A DNA stretch of 64,000 nucleotides from positions 25,867,690 to 25,931,689 of the forward strand of contig NC_134359.1 in NCBI RefSeq assembly GCF_048569485.1, given 5' to 3'. This DNA comes from Anomaloglossus baeobatrachus. Taxonomy: Eukaryota; Chordata; Amphibia; Anura; Aromobatidae. The notes beneath the pieces were generated by a model. It was not told where the DNA came from, did not search any database, and worked only from the letters and a program-made list of their open reading frames with translations. A program made the position numbers and the translations under genes. Below, piece after piece: positions 9,626 through 20,600 of this stretch. Position 1 is the first letter of the stretch; every line of letters starts with the position of its first letter.

Positions 9626-11289
9626 ACCAGAACCAGCTCCCGTAACACCCGAATAACTGGAGGGGATGATGCTGAAAACTTGTTAATGGCCAGCACTACC
9701 CCCATATTGTCACAATTAAAGCGAATCTTCTTGTTCGCCAAATGTTCCCTCCACAGATGAAGCGCCACCAATATCGGAAAAATTTCCAAAAGCGCCACGT
9801 TCCTCGTCAAGCCTTCATCAACCCACCTATCAGGCCACCGTTCCGCACACCACTGACCCTGAAAGAAAGCCCCAAAACCTGAGCTGCCCGCCGCATCAGT
9901 AAACAGTTCCAAATCAAAATTGTCCTTTACGTCCTCCATCAGCAGCGAACGACCGTTGTAATGCTCCAAAAACTGACCCCAAACTGCTAAGTCCGCTCTG
10001 TGTTCCGCCGATAAACGAACGTAATGGTGCGGAGCAAGCACCCCCGCCGTGGCACCAGCCAATCGGCGCGAAAAAATTCGCCCCATTGGCATTACCCGAC
10101 ACGCAAAGTTAAGCTTTCCCAATAAAGACTGAACCTCCCTTAATTGCAATTTCTTCAGACGCCGTGCCCTTGCCACTTCGTCTTTTAGCCCGTTGACCTT
10201 TTCCTCAGGAAGCCGAACTTCCCAAGCCACGGAATCAATCACAATACCAAGAAAACTTATGCAAGTCGTCGGCCCCGTCGTTTTCTCAGGTGCTAAAGGC
10301 ACCCCAAAATAAGCCGAAACCCACTCCATTGCCGCTAAAATCCCGGCACCCTGCGCCGAGTCAGCCGGACCTACACACAAAAAATCATCCAGGTAATGTA
10401 CCACTGATGACCAACCCGAAACGTCCCGAACAACCCATTCCAAAAACGAACTAAAAGTCTCGAAAAATGCGCACGAAATCGAACACCCCATGGGCAAACA
10501 ACGATCAACAAAATAGCCACCCTCCCAACAACAACCCAGCAGCCTAACACAATCCGGATGCACCGGCAATAGCCGAAAAGCCGATTCAATATCAGTCTTA
10601 GCCAACAGCGCCCCCCTCCCACATCTCTTTACCCACTTTGTAGCCTCATCAAACGACGTATATACCACTGAGCACAGCTCAGCGGGTATTCCATCATTCA
10701 CCGACCTGCCTCTTGGATAAGACAACTGGTGAATAAGCCGGAATTTCCCTGGTTCCTTTTTCGGCACCACTCCCAACGGCGACACCACCAAGTCGGGAAA
10801 AGGAAGGGCCCGGAACGGGCCCGCCATTCTCCCCAACGCCACCTCCTTCCTTAATTTTTCCGCCACAACCGCGGCATGCTGGTAAGCAGAAACGAGATTC
10901 CTGGTTGCCCCCGGAACCTCAAAAACGGGGGCAGGAATCCTGAAACCCTCCCCAAAACCCAACCGCAAAACCTCCGCCTTTCCGCGATCTGGGTACCTAT
11001 TTAGGTACGGAATCATCGCGACTAACTTCACCGGCGTCAGACCCTTGGGTATGAGAGCCGCCGGGCTTGGGCTTCCCCTTCTTGAAGCATTTAGACGCTC
11101 CGTGGGATGTCCCGTTACAATGGGTGCATAAGTGCTTAAATCGGCACGTGGCCCCAAACTTGCACTGCCCGTCGTTGAATTGCCAGCATAGACCTGGCTT
11201 CTGCGATCCCGCCTGACCCTGCTGACCACTGGTCCCTTGATTTCCCGACTGGCCGGAAGTCCCGGCCCCGCCTTGAAAGGGCTGGCCAT
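9451..11289 (-). CDS. reverse transcriptase-RNase H of the Ngaro element, 612 aa
   Basis: Copies element RNA to DNA. RT motifs: KTDIESAF with Asp233, PMGCS near 266-270, YLDDF at 299-303 with the Asp pair. RNase H motifs: ELFTDAAGSSG with Asp465, LLEIF and NCDNMG. No methyltransferase domain follows before the recombinase frame. It overlaps the gag frame by about 290 bp in a different frame, so the first 100 residues may not be used as such; the conserved RT region begins near residue 90. Confidence 0.92.
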   Translation of the reverse strand: MASPFKAGPGLPASREIKGPVVSRVRRDRRSQVYAGNSTTGSASLGPRADLSTYAPIVTGHPTERLNASRRGSPSPAALIPKGLTPVKLVAMIPYLNRYPDRGKAEVLRLGFGEGFRIPAPVFEVPGATRNLVSAYQHAAVVAEKLRKEVALGRMAGPFRALPFPDLVVSPLGVVPKKEPGKFRLIHQLSYPRGRSVNDGIPAELCSVVYTSFDEATKWVKRCGRGALLAKTDIESAFRLLPVHPDCVRLLGCCWEGGYFVDRCLPMGCSISCAFFETFSSFLEWVVRDVSGWSSVVHYLDDFLCVGPADSAQGAGILAAMEWVSAYFGVPLAPEKTTGPTTCISFLGIVIDSVAWEVRLPEEKVNGLKDEVARARRLKKLQLREVQSLLGKLNFACRVMPMGRIFSRRLAGATAGVLAPHHYVRLSAEHRADLAVWGQFLEHYNGRSLLMEDVKDNFDLELFTDAAGSSGFGAFFQGQWCAERWPDRWVDEGLTRNVALLEIFPILVALHLWREHLANKKIRFNCDNMGVVLAINKFSASSPPVIRVLRELVLVCLQINAYVTAAHVPGVQNLIADSLSRFQWDRFRVCAPEAEASGLECPVQLWNVVCRQ

Positions 11290-12952
11290 ACCTAGCCGGT
11301 GCCATGACCCGCAACCATAACCCTATATCTTTTTGATCCCAACGTATAGATGGGCGTACGGCCTTCCTCTGACGAAATTGTTCGTCATACCGAAGCCACG
11401 TCTGCCCCCCATACACCCTGTAAGCCTCACCTATCGAATCCATGTAACAAAATAGATGAGAACAATTCTCCGGCGCCTTTTCGCCTATCACACTCGCCAA
11501 AATAGCGAAGGCTTGCAACCAATTGGTAAACGTCTGAGGGATCAAGCGCCACCGCCGCTTCTCCTCATCCTCTTTCTTACTATCCTCCTTTTTTCTTTTA
11601 TCTAAGTTAAATTTTGCCAAAGGAAGGAGGGAGAAGATCTCGACATATTCGTCCTTCCAGATCTTTTCCCTCACCTCCTTCTTAAGGTGCGAACCTAAGG
11701 GGCCCTCAAAGCATACATAAACCTCCCCACGCGCCCTATCATCTAAATGAATCCTGTCCTTATCCTTTTCCGTCTGGACCGACACCGAAACCGGGGAAGA
11801 AATACCCGCAACCCCGGACTCACTAACCCCCAGAATGGGCGGATTAACCCACGCCCCCACCGGCGCCGGGGGTTCCATTGGACCCCCAATTCGCTCCAGC
11901 AACGAACGCACGCAACCTAACAGCTCTCCCAGCTCCCTACCCCCCGACGCATACCCACCAACACCGAACGGTACCCCTGGACTTACCCCCGTCTGATCTA
12001 CCCCTCCCCCTACGTTCTGATCTCGGTTAAACTGAGGAGACAGACACGACACAGAAGCATACTCACCGGGCTGCACTAGGGAAGAGGCCCCGCCAGCCGG
12101 ACCGCCTGATTCCTGACGTCCATCCACACGATCCGCAGCTTCTTGGCTCCTCCCACCGGATTCCCCGCTGTTAGCCCTTGCCGCCGCAAGGCCGGGAGAC
12201 ACCTCCGACCCTGTAGTACGGGCCCGACGTCCGTCCTGCCAGCCGTCCGCCCCAGAGAGCTGCCTGCGTTCCTCCACACCTTGCCAGTGCAGCTCTCCAG
12301 TGCTCCTCCAGGGGGCCCCATCTTCAATCCGGGCCTCTGCTGCTGTAGGCCCTGCGCTCCAGGCCCGGTGCACCACAGATCCCAGCATCCGCGCTCCGCC
12401 CCCTCTGCTGGGGCCCGCATGCTCCTCCATTCTGTCCTGCTGATCCTGACAGGGCTCAGGGCGCAGGGCAGGCACATCACCCACACGCCCCGCCGCAGCG
12501 CAGACATCCCTCGCTGACTGGGCGGTAGCAGACCCTGCCTCCAGCTCCAGCAGAGGCCTGCTAACCGCCGCTGGGCCCAGCCGCACATTAGAATTCCTCC
12601 CAGGCCGGGGCGCATTGGACCTCTTTGCTCGCGGCGCCCGGCCTGGAGGGTCCCTGGAGGGGCTTCTGCAGCGACGCTGGGCCCGGGGAGGCAGGTCAGG
12701 AGAAAACCGCTGCGGCGGTTTGGACCTGCGGGGGCGCCGCTCCTGCAGGGGGGAAGCCCCTGCCGCCTCCAGCCTCCCGCCGATGATCCCTGCCACCGCA
12801 TTCTGCAGCCAGCCAGGGGGATGACCGCCGGCCGCCGCTCTGAGCTGCTCCAGGAGCTGATCCACCGATGACATCGCAGGTGAGGTAGGGGTACAGGGAC
12901 TGTCACTTCTGTCCCCACGAGCGGGAAATGTGCCGCTCCTCCCCCTGCTCAT
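10997..12952 (-). CDS. gag-like protein of the Ngaro element, 651 aa
   Basis: First frame of the element; expected to bind element RNA and form a particle-like complex. Residues 1-130 are Arg/Pro/Ser-rich and basic; the middle is low-complexity. Near residues 590-640 there is a C-x7-C-x5-C-x3-H zinc finger (CWQFNDGQCKFGATC) followed by a CxxC...H...C knuckle (CTHCNGTSHGASKC). The G+C-rich coding region (11.9-12.9 kb) contrasts with the AT-rich surroundings. Start is the first ATG, about 130 bp inside the right border. Confidence 0.85.
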   Translation of the reverse strand: MSRGRSGTFPARGDRSDSPCTPTSPAMSSVDQLLEQLRAAAGGHPPGWLQNAVAGIIGGRLEAAGASPLQERRPRRSKPPQRFSPDLPPRAQRRCRSPSRDPPGRAPRAKRSNAPRPGRNSNVRLGPAAVSRPLLELEAGSATAQSARDVCAAAGRVGDVPALRPEPCQDQQDRMEEHAGPSRGGGARMLGSVVHRAWSAGPTAAEARIEDGAPWRSTGELHWQGVEERRQLSGADGWQDGRRARTTGSEVSPGLAAARANSGESGGRSQEAADRVDGRQESGGPAGGASSLVQPGEYASVSCLSPQFNRDQNVGGGVDQTGVSPGVPFGVGGYASGGRELGELLGCVRSLLERIGGPMEPPAPVGAWVNPPILGVSESGVAGISSPVSVSVQTEKDKDRIHLDDRARGEVYVCFEGPLGSHLKKEVREKIWKDEYVEIFSLLPLAKFNLDKRKKEDSKKEDEEKRRWRLIPQTFTNWLQAFAILASVIGEKAPENCSHLFCYMDSIGEAYRVYGGQTWLRYDEQFRQRKAVRPSIRWDQKDIGLWLRVMAPARYGQPFQGGAGTSGQSGNQGTSGQQGQAGSQKPGLCWQFNDGQCKFGATCRFKHLCTHCNGTSHGASKCFKKGKPKPGGSHTQGSDAGEVSRDDSVPK

Positions 12953-12990
12953 TGTTTTATTTTAAAAACGGGCTCGCTCTCTCCCCCTCC

Positions 12991-13033
12991 CCTCATGACA
13001 CCTTGACCTCCCCACCAATCAAGTGTCATGAGG
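12991..13033. repeat. hairpin in the Ngaro 5' leader
   Basis: CCTCATGACACcTTGA (12991-13006) and its complement TCAAGTGTCATGAGG (13019-13033) form a 15-bp stem with one bulged base and a 12-base loop. It lies between the element border and the gag start, in the RNA leader. Confidence 0.75.
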
Positions 13034-13084
13034 GCCTCCGCAAATGCCCCGGGGGGAGGGGGGGGGCAATGCTCCGTCCCTTCT

Positions 13085-13497
13085 CATCAGCTACTGCAGA
13101 ACATCATAATACACCTTAGCTGCTGCAAAACATAATACACACCTCAGCTGCTAATGAACACCAAAATAAACACCTCAGCTGCTGCAGAACATGATATTAC
13201 ACAACTCAGCTGCTACAGAACATCATAATACACATCAGCTAATGCAGAACATCATAATACACCTTAGCTGCTGCAAAACATAATACACACCTCAGCTGCT
13301 GCAGAACAGCATAAAACACCACAGTTACTGCAGACCATCATAATACACTTCATCTGCTGCTGAACACCATAATAACCAATCCAGCTGCTGCAGAACATGA
13401 AATTACACAACTCAGCTGCTGCAGGAGATCATAGTACACCTCAGCTACTACAGACCATCATAATACACGCCAGCTACTGCAGAACATCATAATACTC
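13085..13497. repeat. minisatellite, right block
   Basis: The cagctgctgcagaacatcataatacac array resumes immediately after the Ngaro border and decays near 13497. Confidence 0.9.
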
Positions 13498-14509
13498 ATC
13501 TCATCTGAAAGGTCAGCGGTGCACCTACATGTGGTGTTACTAAGGTTCTGGTGCCCCATAGCCCCTTCTGTTATAAGTGGTACATAGTAGGAGGGGACCC
13601 GGATTGAACATTTGCACTGGGGCGCAGGAACGTCAGGCGACCCCTCTGGGTAATCAGGTGCAGATTTGGAAGGCATTCTAGTGGTAAAAATGTAAAGACT
13701 CGTCTTGTCATTGCCGCTCAGGGAAGAGCGATGAATATTTAATTAAAGCTGCTCTGTGTTTTAACATGCTCTCATCCAGATCTTGTCAATTACGGATGAC
13801 AGGTCCGCTCGCTACTTAAACATCACTTCCTATTTTAAAGAAAGTAATTAACCTCCAATATATGAAAGCTAATAAAGTGTTGACATGTGGGTATTGACTA
13901 AATGTCGGTCATTTACTGCGGCGTGTCCATTATGACCATGCCAGCGCTGTCGGGGGACTGGATTTTGCTTTTACTCATTGCAATCACATTAGTAATGAGA
14001 AGATCAGACGAGTGTAACTCTCCATATAATGACAGCTCCGTATATAGTGTACATGAAGAGGGATCCGGACTGTACTGAGAAAATTAGGATTTAGCTTAGC
14101 ATGAATATTGGTTATGATTTGTCTTCCGGGTCCCATTATCGTTCCTTTTACAGGGGGTCCTGGTGCTCGCCGGGGCACCCGGATCCTACAGGCACATTTG
14201 GTCCTATAGCTCGTCTGGTGTGGCCCACAGACTGGGACAGCCATAGGGCTTTATGCAGAGGTGTCCCATTCCCCGAACGTCCCCCAGCCTGGCGTCTCAC
14301 TTTCATTAGTATCCTTGGGGTGCAGATATCGGTGAAAACAATGATTAAACAGGAAGCAGACGGCTCCTTCTTCCATCACTGACAACACTACATCATGCTA
14401 GCCGTGGCTAAGTACACCGCACAGGCCAGAGCTGCCGGGGAAATGGTTGGCCTTTTTTAGAAGGTTTTTTTTAGCTAATTCTGCAGAAGAAAGAGGAGGC
14501 ATAATAATG
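13498..14509. other. unique-looking noncoding DNA, possible conserved element
   Basis: No gene or repeat recognised. The stretch 13700-13960 is AT-rich, non-repetitive and contains homeodomain-type AATTAA cores, a TGACAGGTC (TALE-type) site and several TAAT words, the look of an enhancer-like conserved noncoding element. That is only an impression from composition. Confidence 0.3.
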
Positions 14510-15530
14510 TATAAGGGGTCTGTGTGAGGATATCATTTTTAATGGGGGCTATGTGGGAACATAATTCTGTGTAGGGGGGTTGTGTGGGAACATTAGTCTG
14601 TGTAAGAAGGCTGTGTGAGGACATCATTCTGTTTGAGGGGCTATGTGGGGACATAAAACTGTGTAAGGGGGCTGTGTAGGATCATCATTTTGTATGAGGG
14701 GCTATGTGGGGAGATAATACTGTGTAGGGGGGCTGTGTAGGGTCATCATTCTGTGAGGGGGTTGTGTGAAGACATAATACTGTGTAGGGGGTTGTGTGGG
14801 AACATTAGTCTGTGTAAGGGGACTGTGTGGGGACACTATTCTAAATAGGGTCTGTGTGGGAGCATTATTCTGTGTAAGAAGGCTGTGTGGGGATATCATT
14901 CTATATGTGTACATTTTCCGCGTTCCTCCTCCATACTCTGGAATGCTCTGCCACAACATATCAGACTCTCGCCAACCTTAACAAGCTTCAAAAGGAACCT
15001 GAAGACCCACCTCTTCCGACAAGCCTACAACCTGACGTAACCCTCTGTCTGATACAGCTCTGCACGACCAGCCCTACCCTCACCTACTGTATCCTTACCC
15101 ATCCCTCGTAGACTGTGAGCCCTCGCGGTCAGGGACCTCTGTCCTCCTGTACCTGTCTGTGCTTTGTATTGTTTATGAATATTGTACTTGTCCCTATTAT
15201 GTATACCACTTTCACATGTAAAGCGCCATTTAATAAATGGCGCTATAATAATAAATAATAAAAATAATAATAATAATTTGGACTGTGTGAGGACATCATT
15301 CTCTTTGGGGGGCTATGTGGGGACATAATACTGTGTAAGGGGGCTGTGTAGGGTCATCATGCTGTATAAGACGTTGTGTGAAGACATAATACTGTGTAAT
15401 GGGGTTGTGTGGGGACATTATTCTGGGTAAGAGGGCTGTGTGGGGTCATCATTCAGCATGGAGGATGTGTGGGGATATGCTTCTGTGTAGGGAGGCTGTG
15501 TGGGGAATCATTCTGCGTGGAGGTGCCATG
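14510..15530. repeat. minisatellite, about 30-34 bp unit, split by a LINE
   Basis: Units of the form ggctgtgtggggacatcattctgtgtaaggg repeat from 14510 to 14892 and again from 15271 to 15530. The interruption is a 5'-truncated LINE. Units vary in length and sequence, so the array is old. Confidence 0.9.
14893..15270 (+). mobile_element. LINE 3' end (L2/CR1-like), 5'-truncated
   Basis: The frame from about 14922 to 15037 encodes the typical C-terminus of a non-LTR reverse transcriptase (LWNALPQHIRLSP, then SFKRNLKTHLFRQAYN) and a stop. The 3' UTR ends aagcgccatttaataaatggcgctataat followed by an (AAT)n-type tail to 15270, as in many amphibian and fish L2-like families. It is inserted in the minisatellite. 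Clade within the CR1/L2/Rex group is uncertain. Confidence 0.85.
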
Positions 15531-15775
15531 CTGATAGACGCCTTTATGCTTTATGCTGCAGTCACTTTACGTGAGCGCAGACTTATGAATCCTGTCAGCG
15601 CACACACTGTCTGCTGAAAAATTCACCAGTTTCTGTGCTCTGAATGGCATTTACATGACCGCTATTGTGCGATATGCATGTTCCCTTCCAGAAGCCGACT
15701 AATGGGTGCGGCCTCACTCTATACAAGTGTATGGAGTGGGCGCATCTGACTTGTACGTGCTGCCATCTAGTAGGT
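15531..15775. other. unique-looking noncoding DNA
   Basis: Between the minisatellite and the solo LTR. No feature recognised. Confidence 0.4.
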
Positions 15776-16185
15776 GTGGTGTGGCGCCCTGGACAAGCCA
15801 GGACGTCACAGGTACTGCAACAACACACCCCACACCCCGGTTAGGCACATCAGCCGCACACACAAATCCTTGTTGCCTCCCTCCAGGGGCTGATGTCCAC
15901 ACCAGGTGGGGTGGAGACAGGCGGTTGGCCCCACCCACTGAGGAGTTCACAGTCCTGGAGGCGGGAAAGGAAGTTAAAGAGAGGAGTTAGGGAGAGTGAG
16001 GTAGAAGGAGTGAAGTGGCAAGTGAAGAGCAGACTGACCGTGTCCGGGTACGTGGCCCGGGCACATACAGCAAGGTTGGCAGACGGTGGTGGCCGTCTGC
16101 AAGAGTGGCCTATCGACGCGGAACTGTAGGGCCGGGGCTGGGCGGTGGCCCACCGGTACCGAACCGGGGAGCGAAGAGAAGCCAG

Positions 16186-17251
16186 TGACTCGCCCACCCC
16201 AGGGCTATGGGACACCCGGTGCCGGGCCGGACTAGTCCGGTGGTAGTCAGTGGTGGCTGGGCCCGGCTCCGTGGCCCTGGTGGGTGTCAGTTGAATATGT
16301 GGCTGATGACTTTTATGTTTGTGTTCGTGACGCCACCTGTGGTATGCGGCTATTAAGCCGCCGCTGCTGTGTGAGGCCACCGGGATGATGTTATGGCAGC
16401 AATGTTAGTACTGCTCCCCACAGGTGGAGCAATGCCCGGGGCACAGTTGGTGCTTGTGGAAGTCTATGGTGCTGCGTGACTAACACGGTGCAGGGCCGAC
16501 AAGCAATGAAAGAAACAGGCACAAACAGTAGTCTCTTTACCTTCTCCTCTTTTACTCGGCAGAAACTTAGTCCAGGGAGACCGTCACAGATGGTATAGAT
16601 GATCCGGCCGGCCTGGAAGTGCCTGGGGTGATCTTTGGCCAGTTGAGTATGAGGCCTACTCCTTAATCTTTCTCTGCTGTTTTAGGACACTGCACTTTGG
16701 GTTCGCAATTGCCCTCTTGCTGCTGGAACTTGTTGTTCGTCCCCTCTTCTGTGTGGTAGACTGCGCAGGCCCTCTCTGGTGCTTCTCTGCTGGAGCCCAC
16801 ACCAGGTCCTTGGGATGCAGTTGTACCTTCAGATTGCTTCTGGGGCAGGGGGCTTACAGCTCTCCTGCCCTCCGGATTCAGCTACCAGGGATGGATTTTA
16901 TGCCCTGGCAACTACAGACTCCGATGTCCGAGTCTCTGCTGTGCCTCTCTGCTCCCCTTGCTTCACTGGGCCAAGCTATCCCAGCTCTAGGCCCCAGTTT
17001 ACAAGGCAGCACTACTCTGCGTCTGCACTCTTTCACTCCTGTCTCCAAACTAACTAACACTTCCTCCTTCCAGCCAGACTTAAGGAATGCTCCCTGAAGT
17101 TCCAGGTTCAGAGCTCCCCCTGCTGGCCGGAGGGAGAACTGTGTTGAGTGTTAACTTACTGGCCAATAGATCTCCCAATTACCTCCAGGCTCAGCATTAA
17201 CCCTTTTGGGAGGGCAATGCTGTTGTGGCGACCAGGTCCTGGGGCGCCACA
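16186..17251 (-). repeat. 3' LTR of the Gypsy element
   Basis: Minus-strand sequence starts TGTGGCGCCCCAGGACC and ends GGGGTGGGCGAGTCA, giving the TG...CA ends of LTRs. Paired with 23138-24203, the same length. Confidence 0.95.
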
Positions 17252-17260
17252 CTCCCCCTT
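17252..17260 (-). promoter_or_regulatory. polypurine tract of the Gypsy element
   Basis: AAGGGGGAG on the minus strand, directly before the 3' LTR; the plus-strand primer site in this family. Confidence 0.85.
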
Positions 17261-17681
17261 AGTTAAATTCAGTACTCCCGGACTGTAGAGACAAACATGA
17301 CATGTTAGAACATTTCATCCCATTATGGGAGGCGCAATTACTTTAACGTTACAACCTTAAACATTACTATAAGAGTCCAGTGTGGCTCCCTGCCGGGTGT
17401 CCATTACACTGCTCCATGGGGGACCCGCCGCGTTCAAACCCCCAACGTAGGCTCTGGGCGTGCGTCAGAGCATTGATGACCCCACTCTATGCACGCCGGA
17501 CGGGTTTTTCTTCAGGGGTGTTGAGCACACTGGTGCTAACTATGAACAATTTAGGTGTTGGCCACCCATAGTCCAGTGGCCCAATTGTCCATTTTCACAA
17601 TCAAAGAAAAAGAAAACATTTTGTACACAACATGGCAGACATTTTGCATAACTATTTACACTCTAATAAGTACTCTTTACT
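17261..17681 (-). other. 3' untranslated region of the Gypsy element
   Basis: About 420 bp between the end of pol and the polypurine tract. No env-like or other frame recognised. Confidence 0.6.
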
Positions 17682-20600
17682 TTATATGGTAGACTCCCTA
17701 TACCTTAGAGGGGGTTGTCCCCGAGTGCTGCGCTGGGACCTACGTAGCTCTGGTGTTTGCCCCTGACTACGTGGTGCGTCTTCTATCTCAGCACTACAGG
17801 TGGGCCTAACCCCAATAGGTAAGCGTGATGGTTGCCTTTGTGGTCTAAGATTCGCCAAGGGTATGACAGGTTCACCACTGACAGGGGGTTGATCCTCCTG
17901 TTCCACTGCTGGCGTGTCATCTCGTGCTGGAGCGGACGATTCTTTAGGTGGATCCGGAACCTTTTCTGTTTCTGGCTCGACCAACTGCGGAAACGTCAAA
18001 ACTGGTACCACTATGGCATTGTTGATTCGGGTCCAAGTTTTGGGGAACTTTCCAAGGATGGTTTGAATCATCTCCCCTTCTTTCTCTTGACGTTGGGGAC
18101 TTCCTTGTACTCCTTCCATTTCTCTTTGGATTCGGCACCGTTCAGGGCACGCTTTCAGGCGGTCTCGGGAAATTGCTTGGCAGGTCTTGCCTTCATCTTT
18201 GCTTATGAGGCATACCTTACTATTGTCAAAGTTGGAGGGGATAATGGTGTAGGGCTCGTTTTCCCACTGATCATCCAACTTATGCGTCTTCCGCTTCTTC
18301 TTGAGGACTTGTTCTCCAGGTGCTAAGGGAGTTGCTGGGGCTGTTTGATTGTAATGCTGTTCTTGTCTCGTTCTTGCTTGAGACAGGCTCCTTTCCACGC
18401 ACTCCTGGACCTTACGGTACCGCTGCTGCCGTTCTGCATCCCAATCCTCTATCTCTTGAACCGCCTCAGGCGACACAGTCCCCATCTCAAAGTCTACAGG
18501 CAACTTGCCTGGTCTGGCTCGCATCAGGTAAGCGGGGCTGCAGTTGGTCGAATTCACTGGGATGTGGTTGTACAGGTCTACCAGATCTGGCAACTTTTCT
18601 GGCCATTGGTTCCTCTCTTCCAGCGGTAGGGTCTTCAGCATATCAATAACCACATGGTTCATTTTCTCGCACAGTCCATTGGTCTGGGGGTGGTACGGTG
18701 TGGTTCGAATTTTCTTACAACCGTACATGTTACAGAACTCTTGGAACACTTCAGCCTCGAATGCAGGACCCTGATCCGTCAGTACCCTCTCCGGATAGCC
18801 GTGCGGTCGACAAAAGGATGCCTGGAACGCTCTAGCTGCCGTCCTGGCTGTCTGGTCCTTCACAGGCACTACTACCAGGAAACGAGAGTAATGGTCCACA
18901 ATGGTGAGGGCGTACACATAGCCTGACCGACTTGGTGTTAACTTCACGTGGTCCAGGGCCACCAACTCCAGGGGCTGCTTCGTGACAATTGGCTGTAGGG
19001 GAGACCTTTGGCTGGCATCATCCTTCCGCCTCAAGTTACACGGGCCACAGTCTCGGCACCATTTCTCGATCATCTTCCTCATGTGCACCCAGTAGAACCG
19101 ATCACGGAGTAAGGCCTCCAACTTCTTCCACCCGAAGTGTCCTGCGTTATCATGATACGCTGCTAGGACCATTGGAGCATCCCTCTGCGGAACCACTATC
19201 TGCCAGACAAGTTCATTTGTTCGATAGTTGACATATCTCTTGCAGAGCTTGCCCTGGTAGGTGAACAGTCGTCCCCTCTCCTTCCACAGCTGCTGGGCTT
19301 CCTCTGGAGCGTCTGGGCCAAGATGGGTCTCAGCTTGCGCTAGCTTCTCCTTGACCAATCGCACGGCCGGGTCACCATTCTGTGTTTCTTCCCAATTATG
19401 GTGGAGTAATGGATTGACCGAGACCTCGTGCTGGTTTAAGCGCTTCACTCCCACAGCATGCTCACACTGTGAAACACCCTGGTGATGGAAAGCCGGTAAC
19501 TCTATCTCTTCGAGTTCATCCAGGTCTTCTCCAGACTCGGGTAAGTGAGGCATTCTGGACAGCGCATCAGCATTGTTATTCTTCTTGCCAGCCCGATACT
19601 TGATGGTAAAGTCAAAGTTAGACAGCCGGGCCATCCATCGCTGTTCCATCGCACCTAACTTGGCTGTTGCCAGGTGTGTCAACGGATTGTTGTCCGTGAA
19701 GATGGTGAACTTGGCCGATGCCAGATAGTGCTTGAAGCGTTCAGTCACTGCCCAAACAATAGCGAGGAACTCCAGCTTGAAGGAACTGTAGTTTTCTGGA
19801 TTCCTTTCTGTGGGCCGAAGCTTCCTACTGGCGTACGCTATCACCCTCTCTCTGCCTCCCTGTACCTGGGACAGAACTGCTCCCAGTCCCACGTTGCTGG
19901 CGTCTGTATACAGTACAAACGGTTGGCTGTAGTCAGGGTAGGCCAGAATTTCTTCTCCCGTGAGAGCCCCTTTCAGCCGGACAAAGGATGTTTCTAGTTG
20001 GCTGCTCCATTCAAATGGAGGGCTCTGCTTCTTAGCCTGCTTTGGCTGGCCCACCAGGAGATCTTGAAGGGGCGCTGCTATCTTGGTGAAACCATCAATG
20101 AACCTTCGGTAGTAGCCCACCAGTCCAAGGAACTGCCGCACCTCCTTCACTGTGGTGGGTCTTGGCCAGTCCTTGATTACAGTGACTTTCTCCGGATCAG
20201 GTGCCACACCTTCTGCGCTGACCACATGACCCAGGTACTGTACCTTTGGCTTCAAGAGGTGACATTTGGATGGCTTGATCTTCAGGCCATATTTCGACAA
20301 GGACTCAAACACTTCTGCTAAGTGCTTCAGGTGGTCCTCATAAGTCTTGGAGTAGACTATGACGTCATCCAGGTACAACAGCACGGTTTCAAAGTTGTGG
20401 TGGCCCAAGCAGCACTCCATCAACCTTTGGAATGTCCCTGGGGCGTTGCAGAGCCCGAATGGCATACAATTGAACTCACAGAGGCCCATTGGTGTCGTGA
20501 ATGCAGTCTTCTCCTTGTCCGCCTCTGCCACGGGAACCTGCCAATACCCACTGGTGAGATCCAAGGTGGAGAAATAGTTAGCGGACTTTAAGGCTGTTAG

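Larger units (their letters stand above)
7384..13084 (-). mobile_element. Ngaro-type (DIRS order) tyrosine-recombinase retrotransposon, looks whole
   Basis: Minus-strand order is gag, reverse transcriptase-RNase H, tyrosine recombinase, SGNH hydrolase. RNase H is followed directly by the recombinase without the methyltransferase-like domain of DIRS1, and an SGNH hydrolase frame is present; both are described for Ngaro elements. Minisatellite units abut both ends, defining the insertion to within a few bases; no target duplication is obvious, as expected for recombinase-mediated insertion. All four frames are open, so the copy looks whole and young. I could not find the split direct repeats expected at Ngaro ends by eye. 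Confidence 0.85.

Noticed and set aside
7384-13084. DIRS1-type element instead of Ngaro
   Set aside because: No methyltransferase-like domain lies between RNase H and recombinase, and inverted terminal repeats are not seen; the SGNH frame favours Ngaro. The terminal repeats were not resolved, so the call is not absolute.
14510-15530. CRISPR-like appearance of the minisatellites here, at 5095-13497 and at 35918
   Set aside because: Units are contiguous and degenerate, without constant repeats separated by unique spacers, and the DNA is clearly vertebrate.
16717-17097. 126-codon frame repeated at 23669-24049
   Set aside because: Both copies lie within the two LTRs and resemble no protein; LTR sequence by chance open.
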